Source: Euptelea pleiosperma (Eukaryota > Streptophyta > Magnoliopsida > Ranunculales > Eupteleaceae). From it: DNA of 64,000 nt. Location: contig CM068540.1 in the NCBI GenBank assembly GCA_035048495.1, positions 10,958,829 to 11,022,828 on the forward strand, given 5' to 3'. The position numbers and the translations under genes were made by a program. Within the stretch, counting starts at the first letter, position 1. Each line of letters opens with the position of its first letter. The notes below the pieces were generated by a model that was not told where the DNA came from, did not search any database, and was given only the letters and a program-made list of their open reading frames with translations. Positions 46,104 through 57,280 of the stretch are shown here, one piece after another.

Positions 46104-46847
46104 TTAGGGAACCTAATGACTTTTGTTGTATTAAGTATTAAATTAAGAATTGATGATCATGGGTATATGGATGTGGATAGAATAATTTCCTTTTATTTTT
46201 ATCACAACCGAATAAGGATATGGGTCAGTCCGTATGAAATGGGTCGGGTCTTAACATCCAAAAATTTGGTTCGTGACAATTTTGAACCTTACAATACCAA
46301 TAGATTGAGGATATTACATTGTATTACCTTAATAAATACTAAAAGTATTGAACTTCAGAATTTACTTGGGATTGTTCTATAGCCCTCTAACAGTAGACAA
46401 TGAATCCTTGAAGTTAGTAGATGGACTTCCTGTCAGTGAGATGCTTGGAGGTTTGCTGAAATATATTAGGCGATCTATATCATTTGCATTCTCTTAGCTG
46501 TTTTATTCTTTATTGTTAATAGTTAGGCAAATGATATTATGCTGCTTTGTGGTATGTTTGTCTTCTTTTCATCAAATGGCATGCGCTTTATGCCCTAGAT
46601 CCTTTGTAGTCATATGCTACCCTGACTCAGTTTTTATTTCATTTTGTTATTCTTGCATTATTTGGAGTGCTAAATAATAAACATGTTATCTTCAAAATTA
46701 TCCACCTACAGGGGTTGCTTTAATATATGGACATGCTCTCCAAATCTTGATTAGTTTTAGGGGTTGAAAATGGATTTGTGTGCCAAAGGCAGCCGATTTT
46801 GGCAAACACTTTGTCGGGGAGTGCCGTGGGCACGGGCCATCCTCTAG
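46104..46847 (+). mobile_element. Helitron-like 3' terminal region
   Basis: The right end has hairpin GTGCC-GTG-GGCAC (46821-46833), a 10-nt spacer and CTAG (46844-46847) before a host T at 46848. This is the same geometry as the end at 4082-4085, with a shared CGATTTTGG...GGGGAG lead-in. An 88-codon frame at 46116-46382 is unrecognised and could be a captured fragment. The 5' TC end was not located; it may lie left of the large-LTR composite or outside the window. Confidence 0.7.
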
Positions 46848-47735
46848 TATTTTACATTACTCATGGTTTAGAAAAGGGCCCAAGGCCCATATATATCAAC
46901 TAGGCTTCATTTAATATTATTATTAAGCCCAAAAGGCTTATAAATTTGCCTTACAGGCCCACCCTACAATCATAACAAATAATCATGCATAAATCACATT
47001 GAAATAACCTAATAATTTAAAATCTCAAAAAAAGAGTCAAAGTCTCAAAAACATGTTGAGATGACCTCGAAATGATCCGAAAAATGATTCGTGGATCCCG
47101 CACTCAAGAAAGGTTCCAAATTTCTCGGGTAAGCTGGGAAGGGTAAAATAGGAATATTTTGTGTCTCGGGCCCACAAAATAATTTTTTCATAAAAGTTCT
47201 AGAATGTTAGCTAGGACAAGAAAAAATCTCATGCAAGTTTTAGTTCATTATTCTTAGCATGAATTTAGCCATAAAGATCGAGTTTCAAAAAATAGCAAGT
47301 TTTTCAAAGTTGTCAAAATAAAACCAAATTAAATATATATACTTAAGCATGATATTTAACCATAAAAATAATATTAGAAGTCTGAAAAAAAAGGTTTAGA
47401 TTTTTATTCTTATGTGAATTTACCATAATACCCTAGAACGAAAGTTCAGGGTATTACAGTAGGCAACCGCGAAGACGAAGGAACCAGAGACCACCGCAAA
47501 GATGAAGGAACAAGAAGACAACCAAAATCTACCACCAAGAAGTTAGGATTTGAAGGATACTGCGAAGAAGTTAGGGTTTGAAGGCCACTAGGAAGTACTA
47601 AGGGTTTGAAGGTCGCCATAGAACTTAGGGTTTAGAGAGAAAGATATCAGGATTGAGGAATTAGGGCAAGCTTACTAGATAAAAGAACATATGGGCTATT
47701 TATATAGTCTACAAAAAAAACTTTTGTTTTCATGC
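46848..47735. repeat. Duplicated segment, copy 2 (paralogue of 8537-9480)
   Basis: Colinear with 8537-9480 from its first base and ends in the same TTTTGTTTTCATGCA words. From 47736 it changes to CACTA-like subterminal sequence. It shows fewer TTAGGGTTTGAAGG repeats than copy 1. Confidence 0.75.
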
Positions 47736-47966
47736 AAATCGAGCATGTTTTATCACTTTGTCAAAACTGTTTCAAAAAATTTACAATAATTTTGACAATC
47801 AATTACATATATTAGAAATATTTGCAACGGTTTTCTTTATTTTGAAATGGTTAAGAGCCGCTTCAAACTTTTGAAACGGTTTTATACCGTTTCAAATTAG
47901 CAACAGTTTTAAACCATTACAAAGCCTAAAAACCGCATGTTGCAAATTGGCAAATTTGGTGTAGTG
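47736..47966 (-). mobile_element. CACTA-like transposon right end with subterminal repeats
   Basis: Subterminal AACGGTTTT/AAACCGTT repeats (47833-47925) lead to an inverted terminus: the reverse complement of 47939-47966 reads CACTACACCAAATTTGCC and so on, matching the left end at 1914 over about 28 bp except CAGTA/CACTA. It could be the other end of the same element or of a related copy. Confidence 0.65.
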
Positions 47967-48417
47967 TTGGTTTCACCTACCCCACTTTTGTGCATTGGTT
48001 TTATGACAACCTTCATGTGGTCAACTACGACCACCTGACATGTCAATCTTTCATCCCATGACAGACCATAGAGATTTCTCGTGATATCATCGCTACCCTT
48101 CTTGATCTCCTGTGCCCAGAGGATGCAGTTGATTTCCCCGTCTATCATAACACTGATGCACCTTCTGTGGAGTTTTTTGGTGAGATTTCTCTCCCCAATC
48201 AATTGGGACTGAGTCCAAAGTGACGAACCTATTAATTTATGGAGATTTCTATTTTGAGTGTTCTCATTTTGGAAAACCCTAGTTCATGTTTGGGGGTTAT
48301 TTAAGTGCCCCATTGCTCATTGTAACTAGGGATGGATAGCTCGTGCTCAGCACAGGCAGATTGTTCTAGTGAGAAAACTGTTTTAATATAAAATTTATAT
48401 AAGTTTTACAGGATTCT
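47967..48417. other. Intergenic DNA, no gene recognised
   Basis: A 97-codon minus frame (47909-48202) overlaps the CACTA end and has no family motif. Confidence 0.4.
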
Positions 48418-48780
48418 ATTGACAGACCTAGAATTACAGGATTCTATACAGGGACACAATATAAGCCACGTGACACACTCTTAGAGGAATTTGACCGTAT
48501 GGATGTTTGTCCAATCCCATGGTGGACCTACAAACCAAAAATCAGCCTAATTAGTAATTTATAGGCGTTGGATCTTTGTACCTCAAATACTACTCAAATT
48601 CCCACAATTGAGATCAATCCATGAAAATAAGTCCAATCCAAAGCCTATAAATAACTAATCAGGCTGATTTTTGGTTCGTAGGTCCAGCATGGGATTGGAC
48701 AAACATCCATACCGTTGAGTCCTTTAAGAATGTGATACGTGGCTTATATTGTGTCCCTATATCATTTTAGGTCTGTCAAT
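48418..48780. mobile_element. Foldback MITE, about 363 bp
   Basis: The two halves are inverted copies: ATTGACAGACCTA at 48418 mirrors TAGGTCTGTCAAT ending at 48780, and GGGACACAATATAAGCCACG (48451) mirrors CGTGGCTTATATTGTGTCCC. The arms extend about 150 bp each and include ATGGATGTTTGTCCAATCCC and AAAAATCAGCCTAATTAG. No coding sequence is present. The superfamily cannot be assigned because no clear target duplication is visible. Confidence 0.85.
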
Positions 48781-50766
48781 GGAGCCCGACCCTAACTAAA
48801 TATATAGCTCTTACCATATAAATTTTTTTCCAATAACTAAATGGTCCTATAAAACAAAAATCAGCTTGATTATTTATTTCAAACATTTGTATCTGTGTAC
48901 CTCAAATAATGGTTCATACTGCTCATTTTGCCAATGTTAAAATCAACCCCTGAAAATAATCCAACCCGATGTGTCATCGGCATATATGACAATACTTGTC
49001 ATCAATAAAAATTATGTTACACAGTGTTTTGAATGAAGCCTATCTCAACGCACCATTCGATCCACGTTACACATTCTTATTGGTCGCTAATCATATGGAT
49101 GCTTGGCCAATCACTTGATGGACCCCAAAAAAAAAATTGGTAAGTGATTTCTAAGCGTTGTAATCCAATCAGTGTACACTAAGATTGTGCCACGTGGTTC
49201 ATATCATACGATGTGACCGACTTTGTTACAACTTGTGATAGAATTTCACTCTTCAAAGTTTTACTCCAAAAATTGTAAATTTCACCTAAAATGAATCTTG
49301 AAGAGTCTTCATCTATTCCCAGAAACACCATTTTCAACAATGGTTGAAAAAAAAGGCTCTTGAGCTTCTTTTCTTTCATTCATGGTCATTCTTACCAATA
49401 TATGCCTACTTTTTATTTTTGATGTGGGATTCTCATTTGAGTATAACTCTCAATATTGCCATGAGAACCATATAATGGAAGAAAATTGATTTGGAAACTA
49501 AGGCATCAACGAAAATGAAAGTTTATTACCATAGAATGTTGCAGAGATTTAAAGATGACTTGCAGGATCCAACTTTCAAACGTTGTTGTCGACTTCATTT
49601 TAGAGTCCCAGAAAAAAAAGGTAATAGAAACCCTTAAATCTTGGATCTCTAAGGTCATTTGTAATTTATTCTTTTTCTATTGCTCAAAATATTTGATAGA
49701 TTTTTTTTGTTATTTCACTGACATATTGTAACCTTCCATTGATTGTGAGTTTGATAAATAACTAAACAATGCCATATTATATTTGAATTTATTTGAATTT
49801 CATTAAATTAACTATGAACTATTCAATAATTTAATACAAAATTAAATTAAAACTTTCAAACTAAATACCTCTGTCAAATTGACACAATTATTCCGTATCA
49901 AATTTTTTTTTTTTGCAGTTGACTGATATTTCAATTTTTTTTTATTTGTATCTTCATGTACAAAGAATGGGAAATTTGATATTGACTCAAAATTATAATG
50001 TTTGTTATAGCATCTCCAAAAAAGGCTCTCTAGTTTTTACCTAATTTTTAAAGAAAAGTAATGAAAGTTATTTTAGGATAGGGAGTCACGGAAGAATACT
50101 CCAAGGCTCTCTACACTACCTTGAGTAAAACTGTAACACTTTGATGAGGGCCCAAGACAATCCCATGATAACCGTCCATAATATGAGCCATGTTGCATAA
50201 TTTTTGTGGGACGTTGACCAAATGGATGTTTGGCCAATCTAGAGATTGGCCTACAAACAAAAAATAAGCTTGATTAGTGATTTCTAACCTTTGGATACTT
50301 GTAATCAAATTCCCATTATTGAAATCAACCCATGACAATAGCTAATTGTTTGATTAATCTAGATTGTCTTCACTACTTTATATATTCTGAAATTTAAAAG
50401 AATGTCCAAGAACGAAAGACTTCCCCGTTCAATACATGTCCTTAACCTCATCATTATAATTTGTTCTTTGTTGTTGAAGCAATGGGTTGCATTTTTTGCA
50501 ATTAGGTTTTAAAAAAAATATATAATCTTGTATGATTTGTAAATGTTTTAAATCAAGGCAGTAAAGTTATATAGCCATTAGAGTTATTCATATAGCATTT
50601 GATATGTGTCTATATTGAATTATTGAGATATAATCTGAGACTCTCACTGGTGGTTGACTAAAAAGAATATATATATGATGTTAAGGTTAATATTGTATCA
50701 AATGTATCATGTTATAAGTATTTGACACAGTTTTATATTTTATTGAGAATATAACACAATAATGAT
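48781..50766. other. AT-rich intergenic DNA with MITE fragments
   Basis: No gene seen. Partial relatives of the foldback MITE lie at about 48830-48990, 49050-49200 and 50190-50345 (shared words GGATGTTTGGCCAATC, GATTAGTGATTTCTAA). The rest is AT-rich. Confidence 0.5.
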
Positions 50767-51059
50767 TTGATTTTTGAGCTTTTAGCCAAATAAATACCAA
50801 ACAGTGTCTCGTGGGTGAGAACAGCTATGGTTGAAAACCTTTGGCCATATCAGCCATTTTCATTGTTTTCAGACTATATTGCCCTTACACAAGGTCCGAG
50901 CATAAAAAATCAAAACAAAAATAACATGTTATTTCTTCCCTCTCTCTCCCTCTCTTCTTTTCTCACCTTCCCTCTATCTCTCTCTCGGACTCTCTCTCTT
51001 TCTCTCTGTCTACTGTAGATTGCACATATCGCTCCATGCCCCGTCGTCTTCTCCTACCT

Positions 51060-52440
51060 TCTACCGCCTGATCTAAAAGTTATTTCTGTTCTATTTCATC
51101 TTTTTCTTCTTAATCTTTTCCATACCTTTGAAGTTTTGGGTTTCGCTTGGGGTTTTTGAACCTCTCTTCTGATGTGCAAGTTTTAGGGTTTCAAATTGGG
51201 GTTTTTAATATTGAGCTTTGGTTTCTTTTGGGTCCCATCCAAATGCACCCAATAGAATCGGTTTTGTATCATCTACCTGAGCTTAGGCCGCATTGGTTCA
51301 TAGCATTGATCTCGAATCGCATTAGTTTGCTTTTGAGTCTTTGGATAACGAAGGACAGCTGAGAAATTTTTTAATCTACGTTTAATGGGTGTTTGTTAAA
51401 ATATTTCTTAGATTTTTTTTTTGAGTTGTGGCTAACGGGAATGAAGCTTGGAGAGGAGATTGTTGTTGGTGATTGCAAGTCACTCTCCCTTCAACTCGAA
51501 AAAAGGGTATTTTCGAAAGGTCGTGATCTACCTTGTTGCATCTTTTTCTTGTTTTTGAAAAAAAGTTAAAGATTGTTGTTTCTGAGGCTTAAATATTCCT
51601 TGCTCACTATTTGTTTTCATAGAAAAAAATAGAACAGATCCAACTCTTAGCATGATAAGTTAAAATGGTAAATCGGTTGCTTCCGCGGCCAGTTGGCCTC
51701 AATTGTTGCTCGTCTATAAGACAGATTCACCGACCAAGAACAAACAAATATTGAGAACTTTATTTCCCAATAGAAGCCTAAGTGACAGTAGGGCTTCAAA
51801 GATAAACCTGTTTCCAATTGCTCACGGCTTGTATAAAGAAAATTTGCATAAACTTCCGTCAATGCTTTCTGGACAAGTGGCGCAAAAATTTATAGTTATA
51901 AGACTTGATAGCATCATTGTAGGGATGATAATGCCTGCGAAACATTCCGAGATACCCGGTCATGTACAGGCTCCTGCACAGAAAAACCAATTGTGAGTCA
52001 TCCATATTTACATGGCAAAGGGGGATTCTCAAGTACTTGCATTACCTTCGTCTCTGGCATCTCGAATTTCGACTTTGTGATTGTCTCATACAGGAAAATA
52101 TATCTGTCGTAAACAATCCAATGACTAATATTAATGCAGATCAATATTGTCAATATGAATAACTAAGCTATGTACTAATGCACTATGCAAAGAAGACTAT
52201 TAAAAGGTCATTGAACAACAAAACTGGTATTAAAAAGACATGCAGGGCTTGCTAAAAGATCAGAGCTCTGAGATGCACAAAATGCTACTTTTTGACACAT
52301 ATAACAGGGGATCCAACACCTTTATGGGAGGAGGAAGTACTCCACAATGCCCTAACTTCATTCAATGGTTAAAATTATTTCTTGAACATAGATCACATGA
52401 ATTGTCATTTTTAAAAATTTTTGAAAAATCGCTTTATTGA
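51060..52440 (+). other. Interior of the MULE, possible captured sequence
   Basis: A CT-rich 5'UTR-like stretch (50935-51130) is followed by frames at 51147-51362 and 51703-51996. The second (97 residues, containing KINLFPIAHGLYKENLHKLP) has ordinary amino-acid composition, unlike its AT-rich surroundings, but I do not recognise the family. It could be a fragment of a host gene carried by a Pack-MULE. Confidence 0.35.
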
Positions 52441-52673
52441 AACAAAACAAAAATGAAATAGAAGGGGTCCTTCTAGAGGGAACTACTCGATTAGTATAAA
52501 ACCAACAGTGCTAAAGTGACACCATATGCATCAAAATTGAGCTTGTTAGATGGGAATTACCTTCCCTTGTGATGTACAACCTAAATATTCTGGTGCAATG
52601 TTTCAGAAAATAATTTAAAAACAACATTTCTTATTTCAAATTTGTTTCAATCTGCACACATAAGAAATTATTA

Positions 52674-52757
52674 GGGCTTTTAGCCAAATAAATTACAAAC
52701 AATGTCATGTAGATGAGATGGGCTATGGTTTGAAACTATTGCCCATTTCAGCCTTTT
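52674..52757 (+). repeat. Internal degenerate copy of the MULE TIR
   Basis: GGCTTTTAGCCAAATAAATTACAAACAATGTC...GCCCATTTCAGCC matches the left TIR at 50777 onward with several changes and lies in the same orientation. It could be the left TIR of an older, shorter element ending at 53327. Confidence 0.75.
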
Positions 52758-53020
52758 TTACTATGTTATACCGATTTTACCCTTGGGTAGGGCTCATATG
52801 TAACAAAAGGGTTAAAACCCCTTTTGAACCAAGAAAAACTCTCCCTCCCTTCGTCTCTAGCTCTCTCTCAGGTGCTCCCTCCGTGTAGTCGATTGTCTAA
52901 CTCTCTCTCCGTCTCGCTCTCCCCCAAACCTCTTCCTTCCTCTCAGTCTTTCCCTCCCCCATACTAGTTGCCCTCTCTCTCTCTTTCTCTTTCCGGTGTT
53001 TCTCACCCCAAGGCTGAGGG

Positions 53021-53125
53021 CTACCACGGCAACTCCGACGAAAACTCTATTCCAAGCCGAATCGTTAGTGATCTTAGAAGGTATGCTCTACCATGGCAAC
53101 TCCGACGAAAACTCTATTTCAAGCT
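53021..53125 (+). repeat. 67-bp duplication inside the MULE
   Basis: CTACCACGGCAACTCCGACG at 53021 and CTACCATGGCAACTCCGACG at 53088 both continue AAAACTCTATT(C/T)CAAGC. Confidence 0.75.
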
Positions 53126-53336
53126 CTTTGGTTGATGTTCATGCATTTTTTTGTTTCATTTTCTTTGATTTTAGGGTTTACAATCCTTAAATAATACACA
53201 AAAGATAATTAACCATGATTTTGTTCTCTTATTGTTACTGTGAAAATGGCTGATATGGCCAAAGGTTTTCAACCATAGCTATTCTCACCCACGAGACACT
53301 GTTTGGTATTTATTTGGCTAAAAGCTCTTGATTTTT

Positions 53337-54189
53337 AACATGTGTTAAATCCTTTCACTCCCATGGAATGCGAATCTTGCATTCAAAATAAAGGGTATTG
53401 TTGGAATAAATGTTAAATACTTTTCACATATATTTTATGGATTTATAAAATTATGCAGAAAGTCACAAATATATTGGTTTGATTGTACTATATCTTTCAC
53501 AAATATTTGATAGAGTTAAATAACTTATGTTCATCACAAATAATTAGACATTAGTTGATTTTTTTTGCATTAACAGTTGGATTATAAAAGTAACAGTAAA
53601 AGCATTAAAATTTTATTTGAATTTTATTTTTATCCCATTCTAACTTCACACTGTCAATATGCCCATTTAGACAAATAATCCACTAATGCAATTCTATTTT
53701 AATAAAATTCTTGATCTTGGATTCCAACAAATTCAGCTTCAACTTCAAATAATTTTACAAACTAATTTTTATTCATTTCAACTTAAAAAATGAAGTGGCA
53801 ATATACTTAAGAATATCAATATACAATTTCATAGATCAATTATTTTGATTTGTTTAAATATGTGTTGGTTTATATACAGCGATGCGCACATTGTGATATT
53901 ACAATAATTGAAATTCACAAAAAATAGACATTGTCAACATAAAACATTTAGATAGAAACAAAAAAAAATATAAAAAATCCATAAATAAATGTATATTAAA
54001 ATACACAATATGTTTATCATCAAATTACATAAAACAAAAAAGTTTTCTTCCTGTATATTGTCTTGCAAATAAAATAAAATTATTGAAGAACATTTTCACG
54101 ACAAAAAATTTATTTGGATGTGCAAAATATGACATAAAAACAATTAGATAAAGATTAAAAAATTAATTATTATTTTTACAAAAATAAGA
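53337..54189. other. Very AT-rich intergenic DNA, no gene seen
   Basis: No family-like reading frame. No Helitron 3' end could be located here, although one would be expected left of the minus-strand RPA-like gene. Confidence 0.45.
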
Positions 54190-56392
54190 TCATATTGATT
54201 CTTGTAAAGATAAATTTTGTTTTACCAAAAAATTCAGTTTCTGACGACTCCTCTTTGTTGAACGAACATTCATTGTTTGAGCTTCCTCTTTTATTGATAT
54301 TTCATTTATAATGTCCTTTCCTTTAGAACATTCACTAGTTGAAGCAACTTCATTTTGATTAGAAGTACAAAGATACTATTTTTTAAGAAAATTAATTTTT
54401 TTAAAAAGAAATAATATAATTATAAAACAAATTAAATTTAAAAAAATTGTTACATTTTCAAGTAGCTCAAAATAATGTCTACTTTCAATTGAATAATTTA
54501 AGGAAAATATTTTTGAAATTGTTAAGATTTGATTTCCACTCCTTATATTATATTCATTTATTCGAATTTGGATCATTAATGTACATCAAAGAAGATTCTC
54601 AAGAGTCCTCAAAACAAATTCATTTCCATTATCTTGTAGAAAAAATAAAATGTAAGCAATAAACTTTATATTAACTATGTAGTATATAGAAAAAAATATT
54701 TGAGAATGATCTTTTTCGAAATCTCAATTAAATTTGATACAAGTTGACCGATAAGTTCCTTAACATCTTTATCAAATAAGACGACCATTGTTGAATTCGT
54801 ATGATCTTTTATATGTAACCTCAAGATGTATCTATATAAGAATAATTTATTATTAATAAAAAAAAGTGTAATTAAAAATAAATAAATATTACCTTGGAGT
54901 AGGATATGAAATTGTTGCTTTGAATGAGTTACACTAATATTTTGAATCAACATTTATTAATTTTTTCCTATATTAATTGCATGATATATAATACCATCCG
55001 AAATCATCAATTATTTTGTAAATTATTGCCTTGCAAGTGTACTTATAAACCTAAATAAAAGATAGATTAGTATTAAAAAATAAAATTAAGACAAAATTGC
55101 TATTGCTGTATATGAAAAATGTATCTGAGTAGATGCATCGTTTAAAAGATCAAATATTTAATTTAAGGATTTTCGCTCTTTAAATATGGTTTCTTCGATT
55201 GGAATACTCTGTTTATTAGGTGTCAACAATATTTTAAAGTATTTCTGTATTTGATTATAACTGAAACATAAAATTCATGAAATCAATAAATCCAAAAATA
55301 TCAAAGATTTATTGATAATAGAATTTATCTTACCTATTTAAAAAATAATCAACTTCTGGAATCTCTAGTTTGAAGTAAATTTTGGTTGAACTTGTCGATG
55401 ATAGATGATAAACACCTATTGAAAATAATGTAATATTATAAATAAATAATTTTAAAATATTATAAAAAGTTAATATAATTAAAAAATTATATTTACCTTA
55501 AAACATCTTAATAATAGTAAAAGTAACCACAAGAATAGTAGGAGATGAAGAATTTTCTGTTACATCATCTTGCACTTGATTTGCAATTTCAACCCATAAA
55601 GTGACTTTCATTGATGAATCTCTAAAAAAATTAAACACTTAATACTATAATATATAAAATTTATACTAAGATATAAGAATTAAATAGTCAATTGGTTTAG
55701 TATTACATTTTGTTCTCGATGATAATATCCCTTTTTGAAACTTTTAAACCATTTGCCTTCTGAATATTCTCAATTGGAGTTATAGCAATTAATTTTTCCA
55801 CAATATTTAGAAAAATAATTATTATAAGTTTTATGAATACATGCATATATAAAAATAAATTAAATATATCCTAAAAAAGATTTAAATGAACTAACTTACC
55901 TATTAGAAGAGTGTCAATTTGATATCTTCCTAGAATATCAGCAAAATCTACAAATGAAAAATAATATTTTAGAAAATCTAATTGTTCTTCATTAATTGCC
56001 TTTACTGAGGTATCCCATTTCAAATATATCTTGTACTCATGAGGAACAAGTCAGTAATTCCATCTAGCAAAGTTAACTTTAAACTTCTCAATATAAAATA
56101 TCATCCCTTCTTGAAGTATTTTTGAATATTTTGAGATCAATTTTTTTTGGATGGTAGCATGAATTTGGTCACCCTGCGTTGTTATATAAATAAACTAATA
56201 CAAAGCATAAATTGGTATATAATAGAAAAAAAAATTACTTACATCTTCGTCAATCAGTAGTATGTCTAAACTTCGGATATCATCGTTATTTTTTAAATCA
56301 ATTGAATACCACATCCTTATAATTTGAGCTTTTACTTTTCATCGATCTCTAGAAGGATCAATTTGTTTGAATAACTGATAAGTACTTGTCAT
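54190..56392 (-). pseudogene. RPA70-like single-strand DNA-binding protein gene, Helitron-associated, broken
   Basis: Reading the minus strand through plausible GT-AG introns gives a multi-exon protein in the order of plant RPA1-like proteins. Exon 1 (56392-56243; N-terminal OB fold, with VKAQIIRMWYSIDLKN and LDILLIDED), exon 2 (56173-55900; GDQIHATIQKKLI, EGMIFYIEKF, HEYKIYL), then exons near 55802-55707, 55621-55498 and 55415-55334 (LSSTSSTKIYF), from 55260, near 55055-54975 (YTCKAIIYKI, WYYISCN) and 54835-54700 (RYILRLHIKDHTNST, LFDKDVKELIG). A basic tail KRSRQKLNF ends at TGA 54190-54192. RPA binds single-stranded DNA during replication. At least two in-frame stops (exon 1 at a position normally Trp; exon 2 after ARWNY) show it is dead. 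It starts about 115 bp after the helicase tail, in the same orientation. Exon limits are by eye. Confidence 0.75.
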
Positions 56393-56508
56393 AATGGAGA
56401 TTTGTATCTGATAAAAAATATAAAAAATAATTAAAAAATTTACAATAATTTAATTTAATTTCAAATTATAAAAACATGAATAAAAACAAATAAAAATATT
56501 ATTTTACC

Positions 56509-57117
56509 TTATGACAATTTGTTGAATATTTCTTTATACACAAAATTTTGTGTATAACCTTCTGGTTCCTCACCATCCCGTTTTAAAAAAAATTTAATCC
56601 ATCCCGCGATGTTGTCCATGATACAGCAACGTATAGCTGTCCATGACTAAAAATTGGATGGGGCAGATAAACTCCAATATGGATTAGTATTTATCCTTGA
56701 CTTTTATTTATTGTCATTGCAAAACATATCTTGACTTATTGCATGACAATAAGTCTAGTACTATTACAAAGTCCAGAGCTCTGATTTAAATTTCTTAAAA
56801 GCATAATTGAAATTTTAATTTTTAATTCAAGTTCATGATTAAGTATTCCAGAGAATTGCAATGTATTTAAAAATTCAGTTGGAAATAATATATCTTGATT
56901 GTCATTGGCACCTGAGATAGAACTAATTGAGTCAACACTAAAATATTTACGAGTTTCACTTGGAATAGATGAAATAATATAAGAGTTCACTTCATCAACA
57001 ATTTCATTTGTAGGTGCTAATATACATCGCTCCATTAGCTATTTGTAAGGAATATTTTCATATTCAATTTGGCAAAGATTCTGTTTGACACAAAAACATT
57101 TTTGTAACCATTCCTAC
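56509..57117 (-). pseudogene. Helitron helicase (PIF1-like), C-terminal fragment
   Basis: The frame 57035-56736 reads MERCILAPTNEIVDEVNSYI and later LLRNLNQSSGLCNSTRLIV, hallmarks of the C-terminal half of the PIF1-family helicase of plant Helitrons. In the same frame, past a stop at 56736-56738, come CFAMTINKSQG, a second stop, HIGVYLPHPIFSHGQLYVAVS and (frame-shifted) EEPEGYTQNFVYKE, ending at TAA 56509-56511. About 40-50 residues expected between LIV and CFAMTINK are missing, and the Walker A half lies beyond the truncation at about 57117. The helicase unwinds donor DNA during rolling-circle transposition. Rep-like parts of the same protein lie at 63160-64000. Confidence 0.85.
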
Positions 57118-57126
57118 GAGCACAAG

Positions 57127-57280
57127 TGTAGTGTGGAGATGTCGTGGTACCCATACTTCGCCAACTACATGAAGACTAAAAGATAGAAACAGCAAGAATC
57201 AGACGGTTGATGATAGGAGTCATCTGAGTAACTGTCGATTTGTTAGTTAACGATCGTGTACGCTCGATTAGGAAGGTAAG
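57127..57280 (+). mobile_element. Sirevirus-like 5' LTR, first part
   Basis: The Helitron helicase similarity stops near 57117 and a new sequence starts, with TG at 57127 or 57132. It continues beyond solo LTR D at 59526. The exact first base is uncertain. Confidence 0.55.

Larger units (their letters stand above)
50776..53327. mobile_element. MULE-like transposon, TIR about 86 bp, 9-bp TSD
   Basis: The first 86 bp (GAGCTTTTAGCCAAATAAAT onward, through GGCCATATCAGCCATTTTCA) are nearly identical to the reverse complement of 53238-53327. The flanks carry a perfect 9-bp duplication TTGATTTTT (50767-50775 and 53328-53336). Long TIRs plus a 9-bp duplication are diagnostic of Mutator-like elements. 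No MURA-type transposase is visible, so it is non-autonomous. A degenerate third TIR copy in direct orientation lies at 52674-52757. Confidence 0.9.

Noticed and set aside
46116..46382. 88-codon frame as a host gene
   Set aside because: No recognisable motif, no intron signals assessed, and it lies in Helitron-flanking DNA. Kept only as a possible captured fragment.
54376..54662. Separate small genes in the AT-rich region
   Set aside because: They are frames across introns and the 3' part of the RPA-like gene.
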